Part shown: positions 44,880-52,886 of the stretch, one piece after another
Layout of the letters: every line of letters begins with the position of its first letter
How positions within the stretch are numbered: position 1 is the stretch's first letter
Source of the DNA: SZUA-365 sp964635845
GTDB taxonomy: Bacteria > Bacteroidota > Ignavibacteria > SZUA-365
Direction of reading: 5' to 3'
Length of the DNA stretch: 64,000 bases
Assembly (NCBI GenBank): GCA_964635845.1
Contig: CAZWNO010000002.1
Span: 45,144-109,143, forward strand
Position numbers and translations under genes: made by a program
Notes under the pieces: generated by a model
What the model saw: only the letters and a program-made list of their open reading frames with translations
Databases searched by the model: none
What the model was told of the DNA's origin: nothing

Positions 44880-46568
44880 CTAGTTGACGAACTGCGCTGC
44901 GTAGTGCTTCGCGGTGAGTTTTTCGCCCGTGGCGTTTTCGATCATGTCGTTCCAGAGCAGTGTGCGGCCGGGCTTGAAGACATTGTCGATGAGGAAGGTC
45001 CCCACCTCGGTGCGGCCGACATAGGCTTCGCGGCGCGGATCCTCCGATTTCAGAATCTTGCCGCAGATATGGGCATGCAGCTGCGACGCGAGCAGTTCTC
45101 CCATCAGGTAGTTGTGATAGTAGGCGGGATACAGGGCGACATGAATCTTCGACGCCCAGTCGGGATTGCTGCGTCCCGCGGGTTTCCGGATCATCTGGTA
45201 TTTTTCCACCAGCTGCCACCAGAGCGCGTCGAGGTCCTGATCGGGATTTTCGTACAGGGCTTTTTCAAAGCGATACATCACCTGCGCCCAGCGGCTGAAT
45301 ACCAGCTGTTCCAGACGCAGGGATTTGAACATCAGTTCGGCCGCCTCTTCCGCCCGATTGCCAGGTACACCCGCGATCCGCGTCAACCAGACGGGATTGC
45401 TCGCGAGGCGCCCGAAGAGCATCGCGATCGCCTCGGTCGTAAACGTGTGCGCCGGTTCGCGCAGCGTCCACGGCACGCTGCGATCGTTGAATTTGTCGTA
45501 GACCGCGTGGCCGTATTCGTGCAGCGTCGTGTTCATCCAGTTGTATGTCGGCTTGATATTGCAGACCACCCGCACGTCACCTTGCCGGTCGATGTCCGTG
45601 CAGTACGCATGCTGGTACTTCCCTTCCTTTTCGAAGAGATCGCTCTTCTCCACGAGATCGTCGATCGGGAGCCCGAGGCCTGCGTAGTACTTCTTCGCCA
45701 GCGCGACGATGTCCGTTTCTTTATAGAAGACATCGAGGTCTGTTTCGTAGATTTTCGGCGCCTCCTGGAAAAAACGGTTCTGGTAATGCCACGGCATCAG
45801 ATCTTCGACCGCGATGCCGCAGCGTTTGGCGAGCACGACGTCCATCTCCGCCTTCAGCTGCGCGAAGCTGCCGGCGGTCAGTTCGTCGAGTTCGTCGAAC
45901 AGCGCCGCGATCTGCTCGGGGTCCTGTTCGCTCAGTTCCAGTTTCATCGCGTGGAAATTGGCGAAGCCGAGTTCCCGCGCGGCGCTGTTGCGCAGGCGCA
46001 CGAGCCTGAGCACCTCCGGCGCGGCGATGCGCCCGATTTCCTTGCTCGCCTTCCACGCGGCCTCGAGTTCGGTGCTCCTGGTCGACGTACGCAGGATCTC
46101 CTCGATTTCGTTGTCGGTCAGCGTCTTGCCGTTCACCACGGCGCGGAAGGTCGAGAATTTCTTTTCGTTTTCGTTCTGGAGGCGTATCATCTCCTCCAAT
46201 TTCCGCTCGTCGATCTGCCGTTCGACATACTCGAAGTACAGTACGTTGAGCTGCCGATTCAGGATGGGATCGGTCAGGACCTTCGCGTCGCGGATGCGCT
46301 TGAGAAGCTTGAAATCAGTCTTGTTCGCATAGATCTTCGTCAGTTCCACTTCAAGATCGGCCGCAAGCGTGTAGTCTTCTGCTTTCCCTGAAATGGTGGC
46401 GTTGAAATAGGCGAGCGCCGCTTTCTCGCTCAGCGGAATTGCCTTGCTCTCGTATTTCTTTAGAAAAGTTCTGAATTCCTCGGTCATACGTTCCTTCTCC
46501 GATGTTCCGCAAGACATGAGCAAACCAAGAAAGGCAAGAGCGGGCAGAATAATGCGCAGTCGATACAT
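44880..46568 (-). CDS. M2-like zinc metallopeptidase lipoprotein
   Basis: The ATG at 46568 is preceded by GGAGG and gives 562 residues. The lipobox LLMSC puts the lipid on Cys20. The zinc site is HEYGH (His350, Glu351, His354) with Glu379 in TTEAIAML as third ligand, and the segment WHYQNRFFQEAP precedes it; this layout matches peptidyl-dipeptidase A (M2)-like and related oligopeptidases. It would act in the periplasm from a membrane anchor. It is divergent from the ECF sigma gene across 308 bases that hold unusual repeats. Some divergence from the animal ACE-type M2 family leaves M3-like peptidases as an alternative. Confidence 0.87.
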   Translation of the reverse strand: MYRLRIILPALAFLGLLMSCGTSEKERMTEEFRTFLKKYESKAIPLSEKAALAYFNATISGKAEDYTLAADLEVELTKIYANKTDFKLLKRIRDAKVLTDPILNRQLNVLYFEYVERQIDERKLEEMIRLQNENEKKFSTFRAVVNGKTLTDNEIEEILRTSTRSTELEAAWKASKEIGRIAAPEVLRLVRLRNSAARELGFANFHAMKLELSEQDPEQIAALFDELDELTAGSFAQLKAEMDVVLAKRCGIAVEDLMPWHYQNRFFQEAPKIYETDLDVFYKETDIVALAKKYYAGLGLPIDDLVEKSDLFEKEGKYQHAYCTDIDRQGDVRVVCNIKPTYNWMNTTLHEYGHAVYDKFNDRSVPWTLREPAHTFTTEAIAMLFGRLASNPVWLTRIAGVPGNRAEEAAELMFKSLRLEQLVFSRWAQVMYRFEKALYENPDQDLDALWWQLVEKYQMIRKPAGRSNPDWASKIHVALYPAYYHNYLMGELLASQLHAHICGKILKSEDPRREAYVGRTEVGTFLIDNVFKPGRTLLWNDMIENATGEKLTAKHYAAQFVN

Positions 46569-46605
46569 GAAACCTCCGGTAATGATCAGCGCCGGGTTGC
46601 GGTTG

Positions 46606-46636
46606 ACGCGTAAATTACCATGTTCACGCGTAAATT
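46606..46636. repeat. 11-bp direct repeat, 20-bp spacing
   Basis: ACGCGTAAATT occurs at 46606-46616 and again at 46626-46636, exactly 20 bases (two helical turns) apart, 38-68 bases upstream of the peptidase start. It could be a binding site for a dimeric regulator. Confidence 0.6.
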
Positions 46637-46666
46637 CCGATTCCCTGCTGCCCTCCTCCAGGCCGT

Positions 46667-46748
46667 CTGCAGCGATTTTCCGGTCCGCGGCCTCCGAAGT
46701 CCCGACAACCTGCAGCGGTTCTCCGGTCCGTGGCTTCCGATGTCCCGA
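46667..46748. repeat. Imperfect tandem direct repeat, 39-bp copies, 43-bp period
   Basis: The segment 46667-46705 recurs at 46710-46748 with five mismatches in 39 bases. Both begin CTGCAGCG and end GTCCCGA. The copies lie between the M2-like peptidase and sigma genes. Confidence 0.75.
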
Positions 46749-46876
46749 TGGCCCGCCAATTGCCTGTCGCTTGGCTGTAACCTTCACTATATTGAGGTGT
46801 TATTATGAACGTGTGCTGTTTTACATACGTTCATTGAATGGATCACTGATACCGAGTACCTGGAATCGCCGCCGCA

Positions 46877-47440
46877 ATGTCCGGAAACAAAACAGATAGC
46901 ATCCCGGACGCTGAACTGTTTTACCGACTGTCTGGTGAAAAAGAGATAGCGGAAGCAGCCTTCACGGAGCTCTATGCCCGCTACGGAGGCCGGGTGTTCG
47001 CATACTGTCTGCGCTTTCTGGGTCATCGCGACGAAGCGTTGGACGTGTATCAGGAGACATTCATCCGCTTTTTCGAAAGCGCGAAGAAACGGCGTGAAAT
47101 GACGAACGTACCGGGCTACCTTCTGAAAATCGCCCGGAATCTCTGCCTCAACTGCAAGAGAAACAAGAAACAGACCGTGGAATTCGAGGATTACCAATCC
47201 CTCGTGCTCCCCTCGACAACCGAGAAAACCGAATTTCTGCAGCTTATCACGACGGCGATGGAGATGCTGCCCGACGAGTATCGCGAGGTGTTTGTCCTTC
47301 GGGAATACGAAGGTCTCAGCTATGCGGAAATCGCGGAAATCGTTGATGAGTCCCTCTCGAACGTGAAAGTTCGCATTTTTCGCGCAAAGCAGAAAATACG
47401 CGGCATTCTGGCCCCTTATATAGCGGAATTCAGTGAATGA
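46877..47440 (+). CDS. ECF RNA polymerase sigma factor
   Basis: A 187-residue sigma-70 family factor with region 2 (FTELYARYGGRVFAYCLRFLGHRDEALDVYQETFIRFFES) and region 4 (LPDEYREVFVLREYEGLSYAEIAEIVDESLSNVKVRIFRAKQKIR) separated by a short linker, with no regions 1.1 or 3. Such factors are normally held inactive by a membrane anti-sigma factor encoded next to them. The next gene, 29 bases downstream, begins with an anti-sigma-like domain. The ATG has no strong ribosome binding site. The TGTAACC element upstream could allow self-activation. Confidence 0.93.
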   Translation: MSGNKTDSIPDAELFYRLSGEKEIAEAAFTELYARYGGRVFAYCLRFLGHRDEALDVYQETFIRFFESAKKRREMTNVPGYLLKIARNLCLNCKRNKKQTVEFEDYQSLVLPSTTEKTEFLQLITTAMEMLPDEYREVFVLREYEGLSYAEIAEIVDESLSNVKVRIFRAKQKIRGILAPYIAEFSE

Positions 47441-47469
47441 GCACAAATGACCTGTCAGGATAGACGACG

Positions 47470-48633
47470 ATGAGCAACCAACACGAGTACATGGATTCGC
47501 GAATGCTGCATGCATTCATGGACGGAGAGCTGGGAGGCGCCCAGGAAGAGGTGCTGTTCCTGAAACTCTCCTCCGATGCGGAACTGCGTTCAGAAATGCA
47601 GGATCACATCGCCATCCGGAAGGCGATACAGCACGACATCGAGTCATTCACACCGCCGGCATCGGCCACTGCTGCGATTTTTGCGACGCTTGGCTTCACC
47701 ATTCCCGCTGCTACGGCCACCGCTGCATCCGCGGGGAGCAGCTCCGCCGGACTCGCCGGGCTGCGCGGCATGGGCTTCAGTGTGGGCTCGGCCATCCTGG
47801 CCACCGTCGCCGCAGTGCTGTTGTACATGCAGTTCCCCCTGCCGTTCGCAGCCTTCGATCGCGTCGTGGAGCGGGTGGTGAGCACTCCGTCAGGTACGGT
47901 CGTGCTCGAGGAATCGGCACCGCTCGCCGACCTCCCCGTCGCTGCCGCGATGCGCAGCTCGGACCGTCTCAGGCATGCCGATATTCCGGTATTCGCGGCA
48001 GGAGTACCGGCCGCGGCGCCGGTGACTGTGGAACGTCGCGACGTGCGTCCGCGCGACATGGAACTTCTTGCGCAGGCGATGGAGTCAATGGACGCCCCCG
48101 ACCATGTCCGGGCGGATCAGGTTCGATTCTTCGATCTCATCCCGGCTCCCGACGGCGTCACGCTGTATGCGCGCAACGTCGCGCTGCAGTCCGATCCGAC
48201 ACCGACGGTGGTGTCGCAATCCGATACATGGTTCAGCAACATGAACCTGGGCGTGCTCTATTCGATCGGCGAGCATCATTCAATCGGTATAGAAGGCGGA
48301 AGAGAGGCGTTCTCACAGCATTTTTCCGGATTTGAAAATGGCGTGCGCGTGCGGTACGAGCAGAATCCCCTGACATACTGGGCGACGGCGGTATACCAGT
48401 ATACGGGAGGTGCCCTGCTCCCGCACGTTCACCCATTTGCCCAGATTCAGGCCGGCGGCGCATTTCAGCTCGGCCCTCTCGCCCGCGCCACGCTCGGGCT
48501 CAAGCTCAAACCCTTTGATCGCATCGCCGTGGTGCTCGGCGCGGAAGGGAGCGTCCTGATGTACCGCTTCCAGAACAACTGGTTCAATACAAATAAACTG
48601 GGCCTGACCTACGGCGTCTCGTACGAGTTCTGA
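47470..48633 (+). CDS. Anti-sigma-like / transmembrane / beta-barrel-like fusion protein
   Basis: A 387-residue protein that I could not match to a known family as a whole. Residues 1-60 (MLHAFMDGELGGAQEEVLFLKLSSDAELR) have the helical pattern of cytoplasmic anti-sigma domains, but lack the HxxxCxxC zinc site. Residues ~102-122 (GFSVGSAILATVAAVLLYM) are one membrane helix. A ~110-residue Ala/Pro/Asp-rich linker follows. Residues ~255-387 are alternating strands with Tyr/Trp/Phe and Gly, ending GLTYGVSYEF; a terminal aromatic Phe is the usual end of an outer-membrane barrel. The protein might span from cytoplasm to outer membrane, or the strand domain may be a periplasmic sensor. It is four bases upstream of a VWA lipoprotein gene. 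Confidence 0.72.
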   Translation: MSNQHEYMDSRMLHAFMDGELGGAQEEVLFLKLSSDAELRSEMQDHIAIRKAIQHDIESFTPPASATAAIFATLGFTIPAATATAASAGSSSAGLAGLRGMGFSVGSAILATVAAVLLYMQFPLPFAAFDRVVERVVSTPSGTVVLEESAPLADLPVAAAMRSSDRLRHADIPVFAAGVPAAAPVTVERRDVRPRDMELLAQAMESMDAPDHVRADQVRFFDLIPAPDGVTLYARNVALQSDPTPTVVSQSDTWFSNMNLGVLYSIGEHHSIGIEGGREAFSQHFSGFENGVRVRYEQNPLTYWATAVYQYTGGALLPHVHPFAQIQAGGAFQLGPLARATLGLKLKPFDRIAVVLGAEGSVLMYRFQNNWFNTNKLGLTYGVSYEF

Positions 48634-48636
48634 TAC

Positions 48637-49380
48637 ATGCAGAGTACACGCGCCATTGCGTTCGCTTCGCTCGCGGTGCTGATTGCGCTCGTTTTCGGCG
48701 CCTGCGACTCGCCCCTCGACGTGGAAACGCCGCGCAATCGTCTGGTCGACCGTGTGTCCATCCCGCTCTCTGACGATATCGGGAGCGCCGTATCCGTGGT
48801 GCTGCCGCCGGACACGTCGAGCGAGGATACGACCGCACTGAGCGTGCATTTCTCCGTGGCGCTCGTCGTTGACGCGAGCGGCAGTATCTCGGCGCAGACC
48901 GCGCTCGCATTCCGTGACGGCTGCCACGCCGTACTCGATTCGCTCGATGGGGAGAAGGACGAGGGCGTGGTGGTTTTCTTCACGCAGACGGCAACGATCG
49001 CCCAGCATCTGACCTCGCAGGTCTCGCTTCTGCGCAGCGCCGTCGACGGCATCCCCACAGACGGCGCGACTGCCATGTGGGACGGTATCTACAAGGCGAT
49101 GCTCGAACTGCAGTCGAAAGCCACGCATACGCACCGCGCGGTGATCGTCATCACCGACAGTGACGACAACTCCAGCACAACGGGCACGCCGGCCAAGATC
49201 ACCACACTTGGACAGAGCGCGAAAATTCCCGTATTTTCAATTGCTCTTCGCTCGACAAGCCAGGAAGTGGTGCTACGCGGCATCGCGCTGGCGACAGGCG
49301 GACAGCATTTTCCGCAGCCGTTCCTCTCGCAGATCGACGAGATCTGCCGGGGAATCGCGCACGAGCTGAAAACCCCATGA
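48637..49380 (+). CDS. Von Willebrand factor A domain lipoprotein
   Basis: A 247-residue lipoprotein (lipobox VFGAC, Cys23). The VWA domain has an intact metal site: Asp79-x-Ser81-x-Ser83 (DASGS), Thr in DGATAMWDG and Asp in ITDSDDNSS. VWA domains bind proteins or matrix through this site. It follows the anti-sigma-like fusion gene by four bases and precedes a second VWA gene by 49 bases, so it belongs to the sigma-factor operon. The two VWA domains share the ATAM[W/F]D and LELQ sequences and are paralogues. It is likely surface- or periplasm-facing and could be a sensor or an output of the sigma factor. Confidence 0.87.
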   Translation: MQSTRAIAFASLAVLIALVFGACDSPLDVETPRNRLVDRVSIPLSDDIGSAVSVVLPPDTSSEDTTALSVHFSVALVVDASGSISAQTALAFRDGCHAVLDSLDGEKDEGVVVFFTQTATIAQHLTSQVSLLRSAVDGIPTDGATAMWDGIYKAMLELQSKATHTHRAVIVITDSDDNSSTTGTPAKITTLGQSAKIPVFSIALRSTSQEVVLRGIALATGGQHFPQPFLSQIDEICRGIAHELKTP

Positions 49381-49429
49381 CCACAACATATCATCATCGA
49401 ACAAATGAGGGCATTCAGAGGAGGCAGGT

Positions 49430-50644
49430 ATGATCCGTTTCTCAGGTTTCATGGCATGCGTGCTGTCGATTCTCGCAACGTCGCTGTTCGCGCAGACCGA
49501 AGCACGCATCACGACGATGCACATGCAGCAGGGAAATCCCGCCGGGCAGTTCACCGTGTCGGTCCGCTGTAACGGAGAATCGCAGTTTGATCTCCAGAAA
49601 AGCCAGCTGGCCGTGACGGACAATGGCATGCCGGTGAATGACTTCGAAATCATCGAGAGTTCGTCACCGCTGCTGCGCAATCCTTTCTCGGCGGTGCTGG
49701 TCATGGACGCCAGCGGCAGCATGATCGGTGCGGGAAACGCCGGAGCGAAAGCCGCCGGCACTGCATTCGTTGATTTCATGGATGGTTCGGTCGATGAAGC
49801 GGCATTGCTCTGGTTCAATCAAACGGTCACGACCTTCCAGCAGATGACGACCATCAAGCCCATGCTGCTCGCCGCCGTGGCGGCTCTTCCCGCAGAGGGG
49901 GCCACCGCGATGTTCGACGCCGCCTGGGCCGGACTGCTCGAGCTGCAGCTGAACGGGCTCAATCCCAAGAAGGCCGTGTTACTGCTCAGCGATGGCGGCG
50001 ACAACAGCAGCGTCCGAACGATCAGCGAAGTGATTTCGCTTTCGAATCAGCTGAATCTCCGTATCTTCACGGTCGGACTGGGCGATCTGCTCGACACGCT
50101 GTCGCTCGGCAACATGGCATCATTGACCGGCGGTCTCTATTTCACGACGCCCAACGCGGTCGATCTTCAGGCGATCTTCACCGAAATCGCGAATTTCATG
50201 GGACGTGGCTTCGAGGAACACACGGTCGCATTTACCAGTCCCGACCCTGACGCGGCAATGCATGACCTGCGAATCTCCGTGGTCGCCTGCGGTGAAACCG
50301 CTGCCGCGACGAAGCAGGAGGCCGCCCTTACGACCACGGGCGTGCGTCATCTGCGTGGATCGGTGCCGTTCGCGCTCACTCTGGGCCAGAGTGTTCCCAA
50401 TCCACTCGGATCCTCCGGTGAAGCCGTGATCCCCTTCACGCTGAGCGGAGTGAATGCACCGCAGCCGCTGCGGCTCGAGGTGTTCGATCTCCTTGGCCGA
50501 CGCGTGGCGAAGCTCGTCGATGCTGACGTACATCCCGGCAGCCACACAGCGCGCTTCGATGCACGGGGACTCGCGCCCGGAATGTATCTCTACCGGCTCA
50601 GCAGCGGGAGCGTCGTGACGACGAAGACCATGATCGTGCGCTGA
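49430..50644 (+). CDS. Secreted VWA domain protein with T9SS C-terminal domain
   Basis: A 404-residue protein with a signal peptide (MIRFSGFMACVLSILATSLFA). The VWA metal site is intact: Asp93-x-Ser95-x-Ser97 (DASGSM), GATAMFDA and LSDGGDNSS. A beta-rich N-terminal part (residues 25-85) precedes it. The last ~85 residues (SVPNPLGSSGEAVIPFTL ... LAPGMYLYRLSS) form a type A sorting domain, so the protein should be exported to the cell surface. AGGAGG stands before the ATG. It ends the sigma-factor operon and is followed by a hairpin terminator. Confidence 0.9.
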   Translation: MIRFSGFMACVLSILATSLFAQTEARITTMHMQQGNPAGQFTVSVRCNGESQFDLQKSQLAVTDNGMPVNDFEIIESSSPLLRNPFSAVLVMDASGSMIGAGNAGAKAAGTAFVDFMDGSVDEAALLWFNQTVTTFQQMTTIKPMLLAAVAALPAEGATAMFDAAWAGLLELQLNGLNPKKAVLLLSDGGDNSSVRTISEVISLSNQLNLRIFTVGLGDLLDTLSLGNMASLTGGLYFTTPNAVDLQAIFTEIANFMGRGFEEHTVAFTSPDPDAAMHDLRISVVACGETAAATKQEAALTTTGVRHLRGSVPFALTLGQSVPNPLGSSGEAVIPFTLSGVNAPQPLRLEVFDLLGRRVAKLVDADVHPGSHTARFDARGLAPGMYLYRLSSGSVVTTKTMIVR

Positions 50645-50667
50645 TCCGATCCGTTGCCCGTACATGC

Positions 50668-50697
50668 AAAGAGGCTGCCCGTTCGGACAGCCTCTTT
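50668..50697. terminator. Hairpin terminator between VWA gene and htpG
   Basis: AAAGAGGCTG (50668-50677) pairs with CAGCCTCTTT (50688-50697), with GCCC/GGAC extending the stem. The TTT on each arm lets it work from either side of these convergent genes. Confidence 0.65.
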
Positions 50698-50720
50698 CCA
50701 TTCCGGCCCGGTGCCGTGAA

Positions 50721-52592
50721 TCAGCCGCGTGTGGCCTTCTCCATGAATTCCATCGCACGGCGCACGAAGTCCACCGGATTCTGAAGATTGTCTTCCACGA
50801 GCAATGCGCCTTCATACATCTGTTCGACCGCCTGCACCAGCATTGGATCGTCGTGATTCTCGCTGTTCATCCGCGCGAGATTTTTCATGAGCGGATGACC
50901 CAGGTTGACCTCGAGTATTTTTTTACTCGACGTGAAATTGTTGTCCATCATCTTCATCATGCGTTCCATCTGGGCGTCCATACCCGATTTGCCGACCACC
51001 AGCGTCGCGACGCTGTCGACCAGGCGCTTCGACTCGATCACGTCCTCGATGCGGTCGCCGAGAATTTCCTTGCATCGAATCAGGATGTTCTTCGCCTCGC
51101 GACCCTTCAGCGCTTCGTCCGATTCGTCTCCGGACTTCTTCGCGATGTCGATATCCGCCTTTTCGATGGAGTCGATCTTCTTCGACTCATATTCACCCAG
51201 TGCCGTGACGGTGAAGAGATCCACGGGGCCGGTGAGGAAAATCACCTCGATGTCATGCTTCCGGAAATACTCGAGGTTGGGATTGTTCTCGACGACGGCG
51301 CGGCTCTCACCCGTGATGTAGTAAATCTCCTTCTGCTCCGCATCCATGGCGGAAACGTATTCCTTGAACGATGTCATCTTACCCGGGGCCGTCTTGCTCG
51401 TCTCGAAACGCATGAGTTCGACGAGCCGGTCCTTGTTCGTGAAATCGCTTCCCAGCCCGAGCTTCAGATAGTTGCCGAAGTGCGAGAAGAAGGTCGCATA
51501 TTTTTCAGGATCGGACTTCGACCAATCTTCGAGCATGCCGAGCACACGGTTGGTGAGGATCTCGCGCATCTTCGCCGTGACGGGACTCGACTGTGTCACT
51601 TCGCGTGACACGTTCAGCGGGAGGTCCTCGGTGTCGACGACACCCTTGATGAAGCGCAGGTACTCGGGTACGAGGTCCTTGCAATCATCCTGTATGAACA
51701 CGCGGTTGACGTAGAGCTGCAGGCTTTTCTCCTCACGCGGATCGAAATATCCGAACGGGGGTGCGGAGGGGACGAATACCAGCGCCTTGAAATTGACGCG
51801 TCCCTCGATGTGCAGCGAGAGTGAATCCAGCGGTTCGCGGAAGTCTCCTGCCACGAACTTGTAGAACTCATCCAGCTCCTCCTTTTTCAGATCCTCCTTC
51901 TTCCGCTGCCAGAGTGCGCTGACGCTGTTGACCCTGTCCTTGCCGATGAAAATCGGGAAGTCGACGAAGTTGGAATATTTCTTGATCAGGTCCTTTATCC
52001 TGTATTCATTCGCGAGGTCCTTCGCATCGTCCTTGAGCTTGAAGAAAATGCGGGTGCCGCGTTCCTTCTTCTCCATCTCCTCGATGGTGAACGTTCCCTC
52101 GCCGCGCGACTTCCAGCGCCAGCCCTTCCCATCAGGATCCGCCGACCTGGTCTCTATCGTCACTTCATCTGTCACCATGAACACCGAGTAGAAGCCGACG
52201 CCGAATTTCCCGATCAGTTCTCCGCCGTCGAATTTCGCCTCGCCGGTTCTTGACTGAGTGAGAAAATCCAGCGTTCCTGAACTGGCTACCGTTCCGATGC
52301 GTGCGATCAAATCCTCGCGCGACATTCCGATGCCGCTGTCCTCCACCGAAAGGTTCTGGTTCTTCTCGTCGATGTCGATGCGGATGCGAAGCTCCGCATC
52401 AGGCTGCAGCACCGGCATGTTCCGCACCTGCATGAAGCGCACTTTGTTGAGCGCATCCGACGCGTTCGAGATAAGCTCACGCAGGAACACTTCAGGATGG
52501 GTGTACAGCGAATGGATGATCAGGTGGAGAAGCTGCTTCATCTCCGCCTTGTATTCGAATTCCTGCACGGAAGTCTGGTTCGTCTCGGTCAT
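50721..52592 (-). CDS. htpG: Molecular chaperone HtpG (Hsp90 family)
   Basis: ATP-dependent cytosolic chaperone. The ATG at 52592 gives 623 residues. ELISNASDALNKVRF, DSGIGMSREDLI, LIGKFGVGFYSVFMV and GTRIFFKLK are the GHKL ATP-site motifs of Hsp90; the middle domain (LPLNVSREV) and the C-terminal dimerisation domain (DAQMERMMKMM) follow. It lacks the charged linker and MEEVD tail of eukaryotic Hsp90, as expected. A promoter-like pair precedes it. It is divergent from the peroxiredoxin gene. Confidence 0.96.
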   Translation of the reverse strand: MTETNQTSVQEFEYKAEMKQLLHLIIHSLYTHPEVFLRELISNASDALNKVRFMQVRNMPVLQPDAELRIRIDIDEKNQNLSVEDSGIGMSREDLIARIGTVASSGTLDFLTQSRTGEAKFDGGELIGKFGVGFYSVFMVTDEVTIETRSADPDGKGWRWKSRGEGTFTIEEMEKKERGTRIFFKLKDDAKDLANEYRIKDLIKKYSNFVDFPIFIGKDRVNSVSALWQRKKEDLKKEELDEFYKFVAGDFREPLDSLSLHIEGRVNFKALVFVPSAPPFGYFDPREEKSLQLYVNRVFIQDDCKDLVPEYLRFIKGVVDTEDLPLNVSREVTQSSPVTAKMREILTNRVLGMLEDWSKSDPEKYATFFSHFGNYLKLGLGSDFTNKDRLVELMRFETSKTAPGKMTSFKEYVSAMDAEQKEIYYITGESRAVVENNPNLEYFRKHDIEVIFLTGPVDLFTVTALGEYESKKIDSIEKADIDIAKKSGDESDEALKGREAKNILIRCKEILGDRIEDVIESKRLVDSVATLVVGKSGMDAQMERMMKMMDNNFTSSKKILEVNLGHPLMKNLARMNSENHDDPMLVQAVEQMYEGALLVEDNLQNPVDFVRRAMEFMEKATRG

Positions 52593-52633
52593 GATCGAAT
52601 TCTCTTCTTTCTGGTACATCTCCAACAGCATAT

Positions 52634-52663
52634 AATTTACTACTGTGGCATGGCACGGGACAA
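52634..52663 (-). promoter_or_regulatory. Putative promoter of htpG
   Basis: On the minus strand TTGTCC (52663-52658) is followed after 18 bases by TAAATT (52639-52634), about 42 bases before the ATG. No heat-shock-specific inverted repeat is seen. Confidence 0.45.
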
Positions 52664-52886
52664 GAACCGGCGAAGTACCCATCCTGCGCCGCCGATAGTA
52701 TCCTCCTGCCATTCACAGGAAGCGGGCGTTGGATCTTTTTTCCATCACGGGAATTGTTTGCGCCTTCCTGGGCGTTTGGACTATGTCAGGGGATACACGA
52801 TAATTCAGAGGAGCATCATCCCTTGTGAGTCCATTGACAGCAACTCTCATACATTCACAACACCACCTTCAGGAGGAACGCTTCCC

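Larger units (their letters stand above)
46569..46876. other. 308-base divergent intergenic region with repeats
   Basis: The region holds an 11-bp direct repeat (46606-46636), a 43-bp-period imperfect repeat (46667-46748) and, nearer to the sigma gene, TGTAACC (46776-46782) and TATATT (46789-46794). The last two could be an ECF-type -35 and a vegetative -10 respectively. No convincing small gene was found. Confidence 0.5.

Noticed and set aside
44877..46391. 504-codon plus-strand open frame opposite the M2-like peptidase
   Set aside because: Shadow frame; the HEYGH-containing minus-strand gene has a lipobox and a good ribosome binding site.
47470..48633. Classical zinc anti-sigma (ZAS) factor
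   Set aside because: The HxxxCxxC zinc site is absent, so only an anti-sigma-like fold is claimed.
52758..52787. TTGCGC-N18-TATGTC as promoter of the peroxiredoxin gene
   Set aside because: The match is poor and about 100 bases from the ATG; other spacings fit equally well, so it was left out.
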